Shown here in pieces: positions 46,649 to 55,811 of a stretch of DNA of 64,000 nt (position 1 is the stretch's first letter; every line of letters begins with the position of its first letter). The position numbers and the translations under genes are program-made. The stretch lies in contig NZ_KK211189.1 in NCBI RefSeq assembly GCF_000620845.1, forward strand, positions 2,566,162-2,630,161, read 5' to 3'. Under the pieces are notes generated by a model. That model ran no database searches and had not been told where the DNA came from. It was given only the letters and a program-made list of their open reading frames with translations. The DNA is from Exiguobacterium marinum DSM 16307. Its GTDB lineage: Bacteria; Bacillota; Bacilli; Exiguobacteriales; Exiguobacteriaceae.

Positions 46649-47473
46649 ATGGAATCAGTAGCGAACTGGACATCGGTCCGTACGTATGAAGACATTAAAT
46701 ATGAAACGTGGAACGGAATTGCCAAAATTACGATCAACCGTCCAGAGGTGCGCAACGCGTTCCGTCCGTTGACGGTCAATGAATTGATTGATGCATTCGC
46801 ACGCGCTCGTGACGATAAAGAAGTCGGCGTCATCATCTTGACAGGTGAAGGCGAAAAGGCATTCTGTTCAGGTGGAGACCAAAAAGTTCGTGGACACGGC
46901 GGATACGTCGGAGAAGATGAAATCCCACGCTTGAACGTCCTCGACCTTCAACGCTTGATTCGTGTCATTCCAAAACCGGTCATCGCCATGGTCGCAGGTT
47001 TCGCAATTGGCGGAGGACATGTCCTTCACGTCGTCTGTGACTTGACGATTGCAGCGGACAACGCTCGCTTCGGACAAACAGGTCCTAAAGTCGGTTCGTT
47101 CGATGCAGGATACGGTTCTGGATACTTGGCACGGATCATCGGTCATAAGAAAGCTCGTGAAATCTGGTATCTTTGCCGTCAATATGATGCACAAGAAGCA
47201 CTCGAGATGGGCCTCGTCAACACGGTCGTCCCACTCGAGCAACTCGAAGCAGAAACAGTCAAATGGTGTCAAGAAATCTTACAACACTCACCGACTGCAC
47301 TTCGCTTCTTGAAAGCAGCGATGAACGCAGATACAGACGGTCTTGCTGGACTTCAGCAACTCGCTGGAGACGCAACGCTTCTCTACTACACAACAGATGA
47401 AGCAAAAGAAGGACGCGACGCGTTCAAAGAAAAACGTGATCCTGACTTCGGTCAATTCCCACGTTTCCCTTAA
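46649..47473 (+). CDS. menB: 1,4-dihydroxy-2-naphthoyl-CoA synthase MenB
   Basis: A 274-residue crotonase-fold enzyme closing the naphthoate ring. [19 protein letters not shown] is the MenB-specific loop, [11 protein letters not shown] the oxyanion region, and [15 protein letters not shown] the tyrosine/aspartate part. TAGGGGG precedes the ATG. The codon pattern and Shine-Dalgarno are strong. A terminator hairpin follows before menE. Confidence 0.94.
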   Translation: MESVANWTSVRTYEDIKYETWNGIAKITINRPEVRNAFRPLTVNELIDAFARARDDKEVGVIILTGEGEKAFCSGGDQKVRGHGGYVGEDEIPRLNVLDLQRLIRVIPKPVIAMVAGFAIGGGHVLHVVCDLTIAADNARFGQTGPKVGSFDAGYGSGYLARIIGHKKAREIWYLCRQYDAQEALEMGLVNTVVPLEQLEAETVKWCQEILQHSPTALRFLKAAMNADTDGLAGLQQLAGDATLLYYTTDEAKEGRDAFKEKRDPDFGQFPRFP

Positions 47474-47482
47474 TTTTTTGAG

Positions 47483-47510
47483 AGAGTAGCGATGTCGCTA
47501 CTCTTTTTTT
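47483..47510 (+). terminator. Intrinsic terminator between menB and menE, abutting the menE ribosome-binding site
   Basis: AGAGTAGCG / CGCTACTCT with a four-base loop and seven T residues, immediately followed by GGAGGTGAC of menE. Confidence 0.82.
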
Positions 47511-47523
47511 GGAGGTGACAGCT

Positions 47524-48882
47524 ATGTATGAATGGATTCGTAAACACTCGGCGTCACACCTCGCACTCGTGACGTCTGAAAATCGACTGACGTGGGAATC
47601 GTTACGTACCGAGAGCCTTCAACTTGCCCAATTCATCCATGAACAGACATCTACTGCCGAACGGATTGGCATATTCGCTAAAAACAGCAAAGACTATGTC
47701 ATCGCCATCCACGCGGTGCATCTGCTCGGTAAAGTATTGGTCCCGTTGAATACACGGCTAACCGAGGAGGAAGTACGTATTCAGTTACAAACAGCGAAAG
47801 TGGACCTCCTTCTCGTAGACGAAGAAATCGATTTGTCCGTCACCCAACTTCTGATCACACATCGGGCCACTTCATGTTTCACCGTGACACATGAGTGGAA
47901 AGGAGATGAAACCATGTCTCTTATGTTCACTTCCGGTACGACGGGGCGGGCTAAAGCGGTAAAGCAGACGTACGGGAATCATCTCGCTAGTGCGCGGGCC
48001 GCTGAAGCACATTTGGACTATCGAGCAACAGACCATATGCTCGCGGTGACCCCACTCTTTCATATGAGCGGACTCTCTCAAGTGTATCGGAGTGCCATCA
48101 TCGGTTCGACGCTCTATGTCGAGCCACGTTTTGATGTCGATCGAACACTTCATATCATCGAGACAGAAAGAATCACCCAACTGTCGCTCGTCTCGATTAT
48201 GCTGCAACGACTACTCGATGCCGGCTTAGAGAAACACCAGCTTCGCACATTACTCGTCGGAGGTGGACCAGTCCCTCGCTCATTACTAGAAGAAGCAGAA
48301 CGACGGCAACTACCAATCGCCCAGACATATGGGATGACGGAGACGTGCTCTCAAGTCGCCACGTTGCTTCCGAGCGAAGCACTCTCGCATATCGGTTCGA
48401 GCGGTCAGGCAATCGCCCCAACTAGTATTCGAATCAATGTGGACGGCGAGATTGAGGTAAAAGGTCCGACGGTGACGAGCGGATACTTCGAACAACCTGA
48501 ATCAGACGTCTGGACATCAGACGGTTACTGGAAAACGGGCGACCTCGGCACGATGAAGGATGGCTATTTATATGTACACGATCGCCGAAGCGACCTCATT
48601 CTTTCAGGTGGTGAAAATGTATATCCGGCCGAAATCGAGGCCGTGATGTTACGATGTGCCGGCGTTCAAGATGTCGGAGTCACAAAACAATCGCATCCGA
48701 CCTGGGGAGAGGTCCCGCTCGCCTTCGTCGTCGGCTCCTATGCCCCCGCAGAGATGAAGGCAGTTCTCGATTCCCAGTTAGCTAGATATAAACACCCGAT
48801 TGCGATTTATCACGCACAGGAACTACCACGAAACGCGAACGGAAAACTAATGCGCCATCGCTTAAAGGAGTTACTGCCATGA
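47524..48882 (+). CDS. menE: O-succinylbenzoate-CoA ligase MenE
   Basis: A 452-residue acyl-CoA synthetase: AMP-binding P-loop MFTSGTTGRAKAVKQTY (about residues 134-150), TYGMTETCSQVATL, KTGDLGTMKDGYLYV and the C-terminal lysine region LPRNANGKLMRHRL. It activates o-succinylbenzoate. GGAGGTG fixes the start at ATG 47524. The stop overlaps the menC start by 4 bp. Confidence 0.92.
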   Translation: MYEWIRKHSASHLALVTSENRLTWESLRTESLQLAQFIHEQTSTAERIGIFAKNSKDYVIAIHAVHLLGKVLVPLNTRLTEEEVRIQLQTAKVDLLLVDEEIDLSVTQLLITHRATSCFTVTHEWKGDETMSLMFTSGTTGRAKAVKQTYGNHLASARAAEAHLDYRATDHMLAVTPLFHMSGLSQVYRSAIIGSTLYVEPRFDVDRTLHIIETERITQLSLVSIMLQRLLDAGLEKHQLRTLLVGGGPVPRSLLEEAERRQLPIAQTYGMTETCSQVATLLPSEALSHIGSSGQAIAPTSIRINVDGEIEVKGPTVTSGYFEQPESDVWTSDGYWKTGDLGTMKDGYLYVHDRRSDLILSGGENVYPAEIEAVMLRCAGVQDVGVTKQSHPTWGEVPLAFVVGSYAPAEMKAVLDSQLARYKHPIAIYHAQELPRNANGKLMRHRLKELLP

Positions 48883-49949
48883 TTAAACGTGCTGACCTTT
48901 CCATTGTTCCCTTGACGTTTAAACACCCAATCGTGACGGCACACGCCGTCTTATCCGTCAGACGAACGCTTATCCTCCGCCTAGAGACCGTAGACGGTAT
49001 CGTTGGATACGGTGAAGGTGTCGCTTTTGAGACACCTTGGTACACGGAAGAAACAACCCAATCCATGGTGGATACGTCTAAACTCATTCTCGATTTACTG
49101 AAAAGGGAGACGGTCACGACGGACGTGTTTCCGAACTTGGTCTCGTCCATCATCGGTCAGCGAATGGCAAAGGCGATGTGGGAAAGTGCACTCTGGGAGA
49201 TTGAAGCGGCACGCGCGAACAAATCACTCAAGTCATACATGAACGCAGGAGATTCTGTTTCTTGCGGACGAACAATCGGAATTGGCTTACTGAACCAAAC
49301 GATGAAATCCATTGAGACGGCATTGGATGACGGATTCGAACGAATCAAATTAAAAGCATCTCCTAATGAACTACTTCCTGCTCTGCGTGAGATTCGTGCG
49401 GTCTTCCCCGACGCACCACTCATGATTGACTTGAACGGAAGCGCGTCCGATCAACCGATAGAATGGTTCGAACAACTCGATGCCCATCGGTTATTGATGA
49501 TCGAACAGCCATACCCGAGCCGACAGTTCGCGAAATCAGCGGCTCTCCAAGCAAAACTCACGACCCCCATTTGTCTCGACGAGTCCATCACGTCTTATGA
49601 TGACGTGGAAACGATGACACAGCTCGGTGCAGGAAAAATCGTCAACATTAAACCCGCACGTGTCGGCGGTCTAAGCGAGGCGCTCCACATCCGACAATAT
49701 GGTGCGCCATACTGGGTCGGCGGAATGTATGAATCCGGTATTGGAAGATATCATACACTCTTGTTCGCTTCGCTAAGCGGCGCGAGCTTCCCCGCAGATA
49801 TGTCGGGAACGAGTGCCTATTTTGAACAAGATTTGCTCGATACACCACTTGAAGTGGAAAATGGAAAGTTGATTCTCCCAGATTCGGTACAACCGAACTG
49901 GGCTGTGATTGAACAGATGCGAGAAGAAACAATTTCATTACAAGCTTGA
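48879..49949 (+). CDS. menC: o-Succinylbenzoate synthase MenC
   Basis: A 356-residue enolase-superfamily enzyme that dehydrates SHCHC. Catalytic lysine in RIKLKASP, metal ligands in MIDLNGS, LMIEQPYP and CLDESI, and the second lysine in VNIKPARVGG. The B. subtilis counterpart is MenC (formerly ykfB-like/N-acylamino acid racemase subgroup). AAAGGAG precedes the ATG. Last gene of the cluster. Confidence 0.9.
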   Translation: MIKRADLSIVPLTFKHPIVTAHAVLSVRRTLILRLETVDGIVGYGEGVAFETPWYTEETTQSMVDTSKLILDLLKRETVTTDVFPNLVSSIIGQRMAKAMWESALWEIEAARANKSLKSYMNAGDSVSCGRTIGIGLLNQTMKSIETALDDGFERIKLKASPNELLPALREIRAVFPDAPLMIDLNGSASDQPIEWFEQLDAHRLLMIEQPYPSRQFAKSAALQAKLTTPICLDESITSYDDVETMTQLGAGKIVNIKPARVGGLSEALHIRQYGAPYWVGGMYESGIGRYHTLLFASLSGASFPADMSGTSAYFEQDLLDTPLEVENGKLILPDSVQPNWAVIEQMREETISLQA

Positions 49950-49982
49950 ACTCCCCCCTACGCTTCGCTTAGAAGTGGGAGT
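49950..49982 (+). other. Hairpin after menC resembling an IS200/IS605-type end
   Basis: ACTCCC at 49950 and GGGAGT at 49977 pair; the inner CTA..GC / GCTTAG pairing surrounds a TTCG loop. No T run follows, so it is a poor terminator. Sequence of this type (CTACGCTTCGCTTAGAAG flanked by CTCCC/GGGAG) often marks ends of TnpB elements; none is present. Confidence 0.35.
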
Positions 49983-50004
49983 ATTCTCGCCTAATTTTGA
50001 TAAA

Positions 50005-50036
50005 AAAAGGTGTGGTTCGCATGAACCACACCTTTT
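50005..50036. terminator. Bidirectional terminator, menC / map
   Basis: A 14-bp perfect stem AAAAGGTGTGGTTC / GAACCACACCTTTT, loop GCAT. Confidence 0.88.
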
Positions 50037-50038
50037 AC

Positions 50039-50788
50039 TTAACGGAACGATCCCGTTAACACTTCATACCCATCTTCTGTGACAACGACCGTATGCTCGA
50101 ACTGCGAAACAAGACTCTTGTTCGGCGTAAAGAGCGTCCAGCCGTCCTCTTCCGACTGATAGACAACTTCGTCTTTCGTGGAGATGAACGTCTCTACCGC
50201 AATGACTTGCCCAGCTTTTAAGAGTTGATTCTCCTCACGACTGTAGTAGTTCGAAATGGTCTCCGGCTCCCCATGTAACGTCCGACCAAGACCGTGTCCA
50301 GCCAAGTTACGGATAACGGTGAACCCGTTCTTTCTCGCATCCGCATAAATCGCCTTACCGATTTGATTGACTTTCACGCCCGCCTTCACTTTACCAAGTC
50401 CAGCTTCTAGCGATGTCAATGATACCTCTACCAAACGTTCGTGCTGAGGTGATTTCGCAGTCCCGGCAATGACCGTACGACCTGTATCGGCATAATAGCC
50501 ATCCTTCACAGCCGAAACGTCAACGTTAACGATATCGCCTTCTTGAATGACCTCTTCCCCAGGAATCCCATGGGCGGCGACGTCATTGAGTGAGATACAC
50601 GTGTACCCTGGGAACTCATACATCGTAATCGGCGCAGAAGCTGCACCTTCTTCTTCTAAAATCCGTTGCCCAATTGCATCTAATTCTTTTGTCGTCATAC
50701 CCGGTTTGACTGCTTTTGCCATCTCGTCTCGCGCAAGTGCAACGATTCGACCGATTTCGCGTAATGCATCATAATCATAATCTAACAT
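50039..50788 (-). CDS. map: Methionine aminopeptidase (type I)
   Basis: A 249-residue enzyme removing the initiator methionine. All five metal ligands are visible: the two Asp in NVDVSAVKDGYYADTGRT, the His in GHGLGRTLHGEP, and the Glu residues in AVETFIS and QFEHTVVV; the His in AAHGIPG is the substrate contact. It is outside the ribosomal-protein operon, so it may be the second copy (B. subtilis also has YflG). AAAGGAAGAA precedes the ATG. Confidence 0.9.
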   Translation of the reverse strand: MLDYDYDALREIGRIVALARDEMAKAVKPGMTTKELDAIGQRILEEEGAASAPITMYEFPGYTCISLNDVAAHGIPGEEVIQEGDIVNVDVSAVKDGYYADTGRTVIAGTAKSPQHERLVEVSLTSLEAGLGKVKAGVKVNQIGKAIYADARKNGFTVIRNLAGHGLGRTLHGEPETISNYYSREENQLLKAGQVIAVETFISTKDEVVYQSEEDGWTLFTPNKSLVSQFEHTVVVTEDGYEVLTGSFR

Positions 50789-50803
50789 CTGTTGTTCTTC
50801 CTT

Positions 50804-51988
50804 TCAGTCTAATAATCGATTCTGATATAAGTAGTCTTCTGACAAGTCAGCGAATAAGAACATGCCATCTGGTAGTGGATAACTGAATGTGCGCGTCACT
50901 TCATTCGAACTAAAATCACGATAGTCATCAGATAAATAACCACGTCCTCGAACATCCATCGCAGCCATCGTCTGAATAAAATACGGTCGGAAACTCCAGT
51001 TATACCCCCGAAACGTATTGTCAACGCGCCATTCTTCATTTACATAGTAGACGTTCGCACTCGTCTGAAAGCCTGTCTTATCCGTCAAATAATAACGAAC
51101 AAACACTTCTTCGAGCTTTGGCGCGATGTATTGAATCCATTCATCTTTCTTATCTCGAGACCATTTACCGGATTGAACCAGTTCGCCAATCTGACGGTGC
51201 AATTCAAATTCAAGTTCGTATAATCGGTTCAATCGTTTCTGGTCATGTAAAAAGAATGAAGGCACTTCTTGTGCCAACACACCCATTCCTTTAATTTCTA
51301 GTTGAGGTCGCTCATCCTCCAACCCAAGCAGACCACCCATATAATAGCGGCCACCATGTTGCCAAGCGTAACGAAGTTGTCCGACATGATTGATCGACTT
51401 ATACAGGAGTGGCGCACCGAGCTTCGAAGCGATATATTCCATCGTCTGAAGCATGTTCGGATACGTGACCGATAATGTCTTTTTCTCAACCATCGTCCCT
51501 AGATCGACAAGTAACAATTCAGGTGCAAGGGTCATAATATCCTCAATACTGGTCGATTCTGCAAAATCTAAAGCAATCTTCAAACCATAAGACCGATAAT
51601 ATTGAATGACGCGCGACAGACGGGGAACATCAACTAAATCTGTTCCTTGAAGCGTCACATAAATGCGATGTAATGGAAAGTTCAATGCACGAAGCGGAGC
51701 TAAGAATGTTTCTCCCCCTTCTTCGAGTATCCATTCAGATCGGCATCTGAACGTGACAAACTGCTTGGCGTCACGAAGTTGTTCCGCTGCTAATTGCTCC
51801 ATTCGTTGAGAGATGTCCAACTGATATTCGAGCGGAACGTCATCATCATAAAAAAACGGTGTTAACGATTCGCCACGAAAGCGACCATGTACCATATATC
51901 CTTCCACTTGAAACGTCGCCGCCCCAAGAATTGGTTCATAAGTTACCATTACTTCTTCAGGGTGGACCATCACTTCTACCGCATCCAC
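50804..51988 (-). CDS. Degenerate EAL-domain protein (YkuI-like)
   Basis: A 394-residue protein: EAL fold in residues about 10-245 and a C-terminal sensor-like domain (about 270-390) that resembles the PAS-like part of YkuI. The signature EAL is VEGY here, the DDFG loop has become LDFAEST, and the metal-binding IKID is LLVDLG, so cyclic-di-GMP hydrolysis is unlikely; binding may remain. YkuI of B. subtilis has the same two-domain layout. The start is GTG after GAGGTGATGAG. It lies 15 bp upstream of map on the same strand. Confidence 0.72.
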   Translation of the reverse strand: MDAVEVMVHPEEVMVTYEPILGAATFQVEGYMVHGRFRGESLTPFFYDDDVPLEYQLDISQRMEQLAAEQLRDAKQFVTFRCRSEWILEEGGETFLAPLRALNFPLHRIYVTLQGTDLVDVPRLSRVIQYYRSYGLKIALDFAESTSIEDIMTLAPELLLVDLGTMVEKKTLSVTYPNMLQTMEYIASKLGAPLLYKSINHVGQLRYAWQHGGRYYMGGLLGLEDERPQLEIKGMGVLAQEVPSFFLHDQKRLNRLYELEFELHRQIGELVQSGKWSRDKKDEWIQYIAPKLEEVFVRYYLTDKTGFQTSANVYYVNEEWRVDNTFRGYNWSFRPYFIQTMAAMDVRGRGYLSDDYRDFSSNEVTRTFSYPLPDGMFLFADLSEDYLYQNRLLD

Positions 51989-52028
51989 AACTCATCACCT
52001 CTTCGTTAAATGCGAAAACGAGCTACAT

Positions 52029-52280
52029 TCAGCTCGTTCGCGTGTGTACATACATATAGGCACCGAAACAAGCAATAAAATAGACGATACTCATCACGCC
52101 ATATGCAATGCCCATCTTTCCGCCTACTCCAATGGCTAACACTAGAAAAATCATCGCTCCAAATAACAATGTCGCCACGGGGATATAACGAAAATTAGGA
52201 CGGTCCGTCTTCGACACGATTGGTTTTAGTGCAAATATACAACCAAGCAGCACAAGGAGACCGAAACTTAATTCCACCAT
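52029..52280 (-). CDS. Small three-helix membrane protein
   Basis: An 83-residue protein with three hydrophobic segments (about residues 4-20, 35-55, 58-78; GVGGKMGIAYGVMSIVYFIA). GAGGTG precedes the ATG at 52280. No family recognised. It lies 40 bp before the EAL gene. Confidence 0.55.
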   Translation of the reverse strand: MVELSFGLLVLLGCIFALKPIVSKTDRPNFRYIPVATLLFGAMIFLVLAIGVGGKMGIAYGVMSIVYFIACFGAYMYVHTRTS

Positions 52281-52333
52281 CCGTTGACACCTCATCCTTC
52301 CATCTCTACTCAACTAGTGTAGCATGACCCTAT

Positions 52334-52368
52334 AAAAAAAGCCGCAAATCCACTTAAGGAAATGCGAC
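52334..52368 (-). terminator. cshA terminator
   Basis: On the minus strand GTCGCATTTCC pairs with GGATTTGCGGC (two internal mismatches) and T7 follows. Confidence 0.75.
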
Positions 52369-52380
52369 ATTTCATGATGA

Positions 52381-53886
52381 TTAGTCACGTGGACGGCGTG
52401 GACCACGGTCATCCGAGCGACGACGATCGTCACCACCACGGTATGATCCTTTACGGTCTCCGCTACGTCCGCCACGACGGTCGCCACCACGGCCACCGCC
52501 ACCACGACGGTCGTTACGACCACGGTATCCACCACGATCGCCACCACGGCCACCTTGGCGCTTCACACGAACTGGTTCAGCATACGAGATTTCAACTGGT
52601 GTTGAATCTGGCTCTTTTGTCAGTCCACGAAGGGCAGCAGCGAGAAGCTCAACTGCTTCGTACTCTTCAAGGAGTTCTGTTGCAAGTTGCGTGTAAGCTT
52701 TGAAATCACCCGCTTGCACGCGTTCAATCAACTCTTCAGCTGCTTGCTTTTGATTTCCTTCAAGTACTTCCGCGATCGTCGGTACGTGACGACGGTTCAT
52801 CTTCTTGTTCGTTACGCGTTCAATCGCCTTCACTTGTCCAAATTCACGTGGTGTGATGAACGTGAGGGCTGTACCTGTTTTACCAGCACGACCAGTACGA
52901 CCGATACGGTGTACGTAGCTCTCTGGATCTTGTGGCACATCGAAGTTGTAAACGTGCGTTACGCCTGAGATGTCGAGTCCACGTGCTGCGACATCTGTCG
53001 CTACCAAGATATCGATTGTTCCATTTTTGAAACGACGAATGACTTGGTCACGTTTTGATTGCGTCAAGTCTCCGTGAAGACCGTCTGCTGTATATCCGCG
53101 TTTAATGAGTGCTTCTGTCACTTCATCAACACGTTTCTTCGTACGAGCGAAGATGATGCTAAGTTCTGGCGAGTCGATATCAATCAAACGGCAAAGCGTA
53201 TCGAATTTTTGACCTTCGCGCAATTCGAGGAACTGTTGGTTGATGTTCTCAACTGTCATCTCTTTTGCTTTTACTTTGATGATTGTCGGCGACTTCATGA
53301 AACGCTCAGCAATCTTCTTGATTTGCGGTGGCATCGTTGCTGAGAAGAGAAGCGTTTGGCGCTCTTCAGGAAGACCTGCCAAAATCGTTTCGATGTCTTC
53401 AACGAAGCCCATGTTAAGCATTTCGTCTGCTTCATCCAAGATAACTGTTTGAATGTTATCAAGTTTGATTGTTTTACGTTTCATGTGGTCCATGAGACGT
53501 CCTGGTGTTGCAACGACGATTTGTGGATTCTTTTTCAAACCACGGATTTGACGGTCGATTTGCTGACCACCATACACAGGAAGAGCGTAAACGCGCTTCG
53601 CTTCTCCGATTTTGTTTAATTCTTCTGCAACTTGAATCGCAAGTTCACGTGTCGGTGCAAGAACGAGTGCTTGGACTTGACGTGCCTTTGAATCGATTCG
53701 CTCAATAGTCGGAATCCCGAAAGCTGCTGTTTTCCCTGTACCTGTTTGTGCTTGTCCTAATACGTCCACTCCTGTGAGTGCGACAGGAATTGTCTCAGCT
53801 TGGATCGGTGTTGCTTCTTCGAAGCCCATTTTGTGTACACCTTTTACTAATGCTTCACTTAATTGTAAGTCTTGAAATTTTGTCAA
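52381..53886 (-). CDS. cshA: DEAD-box RNA helicase CshA
   Basis: A 501-residue helicase: Q motif [10 protein letters not shown], Walker [13 protein letters not shown] box [13 protein letters not shown] in [17 protein letters not shown], a dimerisation region after residue 370, and an RGG/Arg-Asp-rich tail of about 70 residues that binds RNA. CshA works in the RNA degradosome, ribosome assembly and cold growth. The TTG at 53886 follows AAAGGAG by nine bases; the ATG at 53907 would place that site inside the coding region. A terminator-like hairpin lies in the leader. Confidence 0.92.
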   Translation of the reverse strand: MTKFQDLQLSEALVKGVHKMGFEEATPIQAETIPVALTGVDVLGQAQTGTGKTAAFGIPTIERIDSKARQVQALVLAPTRELAIQVAEELNKIGEAKRVYALPVYGGQQIDRQIRGLKKNPQIVVATPGRLMDHMKRKTIKLDNIQTVILDEADEMLNMGFVEDIETILAGLPEERQTLLFSATMPPQIKKIAERFMKSPTIIKVKAKEMTVENINQQFLELREGQKFDTLCRLIDIDSPELSIIFARTKKRVDEVTEALIKRGYTADGLHGDLTQSKRDQVIRRFKNGTIDILVATDVAARGLDISGVTHVYNFDVPQDPESYVHRIGRTGRAGKTGTALTFITPREFGQVKAIERVTNKKMNRRHVPTIAEVLEGNQKQAAEELIERVQAGDFKAYTQLATELLEEYEAVELLAAALRGLTKEPDSTPVEISYAEPVRVKRQGGRGGDRGGYRGRNDRRGGGGRGGDRRGGRSGDRKGSYRGGDDRRRSDDRGPRRPRD

Positions 53887-53909
53887 ATTATATTCTCCTT
53901 TGTTCATAC

Positions 53910-53952
53910 AAAAAAACGTCTGAGTTCAGTTCGACAGATCTACAGACGTTTT
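53910..53952 (-). terminator. Terminator-like hairpin in the cshA leader
   Basis: On the minus strand AAAACGTCTG pairs with CAGACGTTTT around a 20-base loop, T7 follows, and the cshA ribosome-binding site is about 10 bases further. It is either an attenuator of cshA or the late terminator of cvfB. Confidence 0.65.
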
Positions 53953-54056
53953 CTCAATGTTTCCTCATAGTCAACTTTATTAACTATAACGTATTTCTTC
54001 CTAAAATGAAAGAAATACATTTTAAAACTTTTTACGTCACCCGAACATCAGTTATC

Positions 54057-54908
54057 TTATTTCAATTTATAGCCGTTGTCGAGTTTTTCAACTCGCTTCT
54101 CTTTTAACAATTTTCCGAGCGCCCGTTTAAATGCGGCTTTACTCATGCCGAACTCGCGGTCGATCACGTCTGGTGAGGTCTTATCGCCATATGGCATTTG
54201 TCCACCACGTTCCTCGATATAAGAAAGGACACTCGCTGCATCACCGTCAATTGCCTCATAGGCACGCGGCTTCATTGAAACGAGGACCGTTCCGTCTTGT
54301 TTGACCTGTGTCACGCGGACCGTTAACTGTTCACCGAGTCGTGGCCAACGTGTCATCTCTGCTTCATGCAAGAAACCGAGTGATTCGCCTTCAACCCATA
54401 CGTTAACGCCGACTTCACGTTTATTGACGACGACCGCTTGAACGTCTTGGTTGCTCCATTCTTCTTTAGAAGGTCTCGCCAACAAGTTTAAATACGCGTA
54501 AGGTGCAGGGTCCCCAAGTAAACGTCCTTTTTGGTCATACTTCAAACGAACACATAATTGATCCCCTGCTTGTGGCCAATAGGAACGGTTCTCCGGTAAG
54601 TCATCCATCGAAACGAGAACATCTTTTTGAATTCCAATATTGACGAAGACACCCGTGTTATATCGAACGCCCGTCACCTCAAACCATTCGTACTCATCAA
54701 ATGAGACCGTCGGAATGGTCATCGTCGATGCGAGACGCCCTTCCGAGTCATGATATAAAAAGACACGAACCGTTTGACCAACCGTCACTTCTTCCGTCTG
54801 TTCTTTCCGATGAAGGAGTACCTCTTCGCGTCCGTTACTAATGAATACTCCAAAATCAGCAGAACGTTCCGCGACCAAGTCTACTACTTCTCCTGCGCGC
54901 AATGCCAT
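54057..54908 (-). CDS. cvfB: S1-domain RNA-binding protein CvfB (YitL)
   Basis: A 283-residue protein with tandem S1-type OB folds in its first 210 residues (GVFISNGREEVLLHRKE, TGVFVNIGIQKDVLVSMDDLP, GVNVWVEGESLGFLHEAEM, in order) and a C-terminal winged helix (about 220-283, DREFGMSKAAFKRALGKLLK). CvfB binds RNA and affects virulence genes in Staphylococcus. The ATG at 54908 follows AAAAGGATG. It is a separate unit or reads into cshA. Confidence 0.88.
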   Translation of the reverse strand: MALRAGEVVDLVAERSADFGVFISNGREEVLLHRKEQTEEVTVGQTVRVFLYHDSEGRLASTMTIPTVSFDEYEWFEVTGVRYNTGVFVNIGIQKDVLVSMDDLPENRSYWPQAGDQLCVRLKYDQKGRLLGDPAPYAYLNLLARPSKEEWSNQDVQAVVVNKREVGVNVWVEGESLGFLHEAEMTRWPRLGEQLTVRVTQVKQDGTVLVSMKPRAYEAIDGDAASVLSYIEERGGQMPYGDKTSPDVIDREFGMSKAAFKRALGKLLKEKRVEKLDNGYKLK

Positions 54909-55198
54909 TACACCCACATCCTTTTCTAAGCTATTACTGTCAGTATACCTATCTACACACGTTCCTAATCATATCATGTTCTCTTACAGCATTCAGCCTA
55001 TTTGTGTCTAAATTGTGAATAAGGAATTGAAAGATAAAATTACGTTGAAATTAGCAGCATGATCCTAATTTATTAAAATTTTGTGACAATTTTGTGAACG
55101 AACCTTTTTCTTCTAGTATCCTTATTTTGAAAACGTTATTATATAGGAAGTGTCCAGTTTGAAAATGGTTTCATTTAGTATCGATCGGGGGATAATAA
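54909..55198 (+). other. Intergenic region upstream of the 50-codon gene
   Basis: AT-rich, about 290 bp. It contains a tandem ATTTTGTGA(C)A / ATTTTGTGAAC repeat at about 55078-55100 and TTGAAA at 55127, but no clear promoter pair and no recognised RNA. Confidence 0.4.
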
Positions 55199-55351
55199 AT
55201 GTTTGATATACAGTCTCGTTCATTTGCAAAACGATTTACGAAAGGTCTGCTTGTCGCTTTTTTCGCATTATTAGCATCACTCAGTTTTATTTTTTCAAAC
55301 GGTGTCGATACGAATGTATCGTCATCCACAACTTACATGACGCAAGAGTGA
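55199..55351 (+). CDS. 50-residue secreted or single-pass peptide
   Basis: ATG 55199 follows GGGGG by six to seven bases and opens 50 codons to TGA at 55349. The peptide has a basic N-terminus (RSFAKRFTKG), a hydrophobic core of about 17 residues (LLVAFFALLASLSFIF) and a polar Ser/Thr-rich end (VSSSTTYMTQE), which fits a signal-like or membrane-anchored peptide. A strong terminator begins at its stop codon, making a compact single-gene unit. No family recognised. Confidence 0.6.
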   Translation: MFDIQSRSFAKRFTKGLLVAFFALLASLSFIFSNGVDTNVSSSTTYMTQE

Positions 55352-55383
55352 ACGCCATTCAGCCACCTGAAGGCGTTTTTTCT
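55351..55383 (+). terminator. Terminator of the 50-codon gene
   Basis: AACGCCATTCAG / CTGAAGGCGTT with loop CCAC (one mismatch) and T6. Confidence 0.85.
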
Positions 55384-55481
55384 TTACATGATATAGACAG
55401 GAGTTTCTTTCAAAAGGTCGAATACGAATTAGAAGACCTTGCCTTTTTCTTTCATATCATTTAAGAAAAGGAGATTCCGCT

Positions 55482-55724
55482 ATGATTTTTTATTTTCTCA
55501 CTTCGATTTTGTCTGTTGTAGGACTTGCTTTCTTATTCCAGACTGAATTGTACAAAGATCCGATCGGAACATTTCTGTTCGCTATCTTAATTGCGATGGC
55601 CCTCTCTTCCTTTAAACAACTCTTCATGCAGGCAAATGAGTTCTTCGTGGAAAGACGAAATCAAAAGCGAATCAAACGCGTCGTGGCCAGAATGCATTCA
55701 ACGACACGAAAACGCTCTACATAA
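55482..55724 (+). CDS. Small two-helix membrane protein with basic tail
   Basis: An 80-residue protein: hydrophobic segments at about 1-20 and 28-45, then a strongly basic C-terminus (RRNQKRIKRVVARMHS). AAAAGGAG precedes the ATG. The preceding 100 bp (55384-55481) include a small hairpin AAGGTC...GACCTT with a T-rich stretch. Function unknown. Confidence 0.6.
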   Translation: MIFYFLTSILSVVGLAFLFQTELYKDPIGTFLFAILIAMALSSFKQLFMQANEFFVERRNQKRIKRVVARMHSTTRKRST

Positions 55725-55811
55725 CGCTCGTCTTCACTCGCCACATTTGGTATCCTATGGAGGAACAGACAACGTACAATGGATTTATAATCGCAGGAGG
55801 CACAAAAACGT

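Noticed and set aside
52362-52703. His/Gly-rich open frames opposite the cshA C-terminus
   Set aside because: They are the complement of the repetitive Arg/Gly tail codons of cshA and have no ribosome-binding site.
55078-55100. TTGTGACAATTTTGTGAAC as a Rex redox operator
   Set aside because: The halves are direct, not inverted, repeats; Rex needs TTGTGA-N6-TCACAA.
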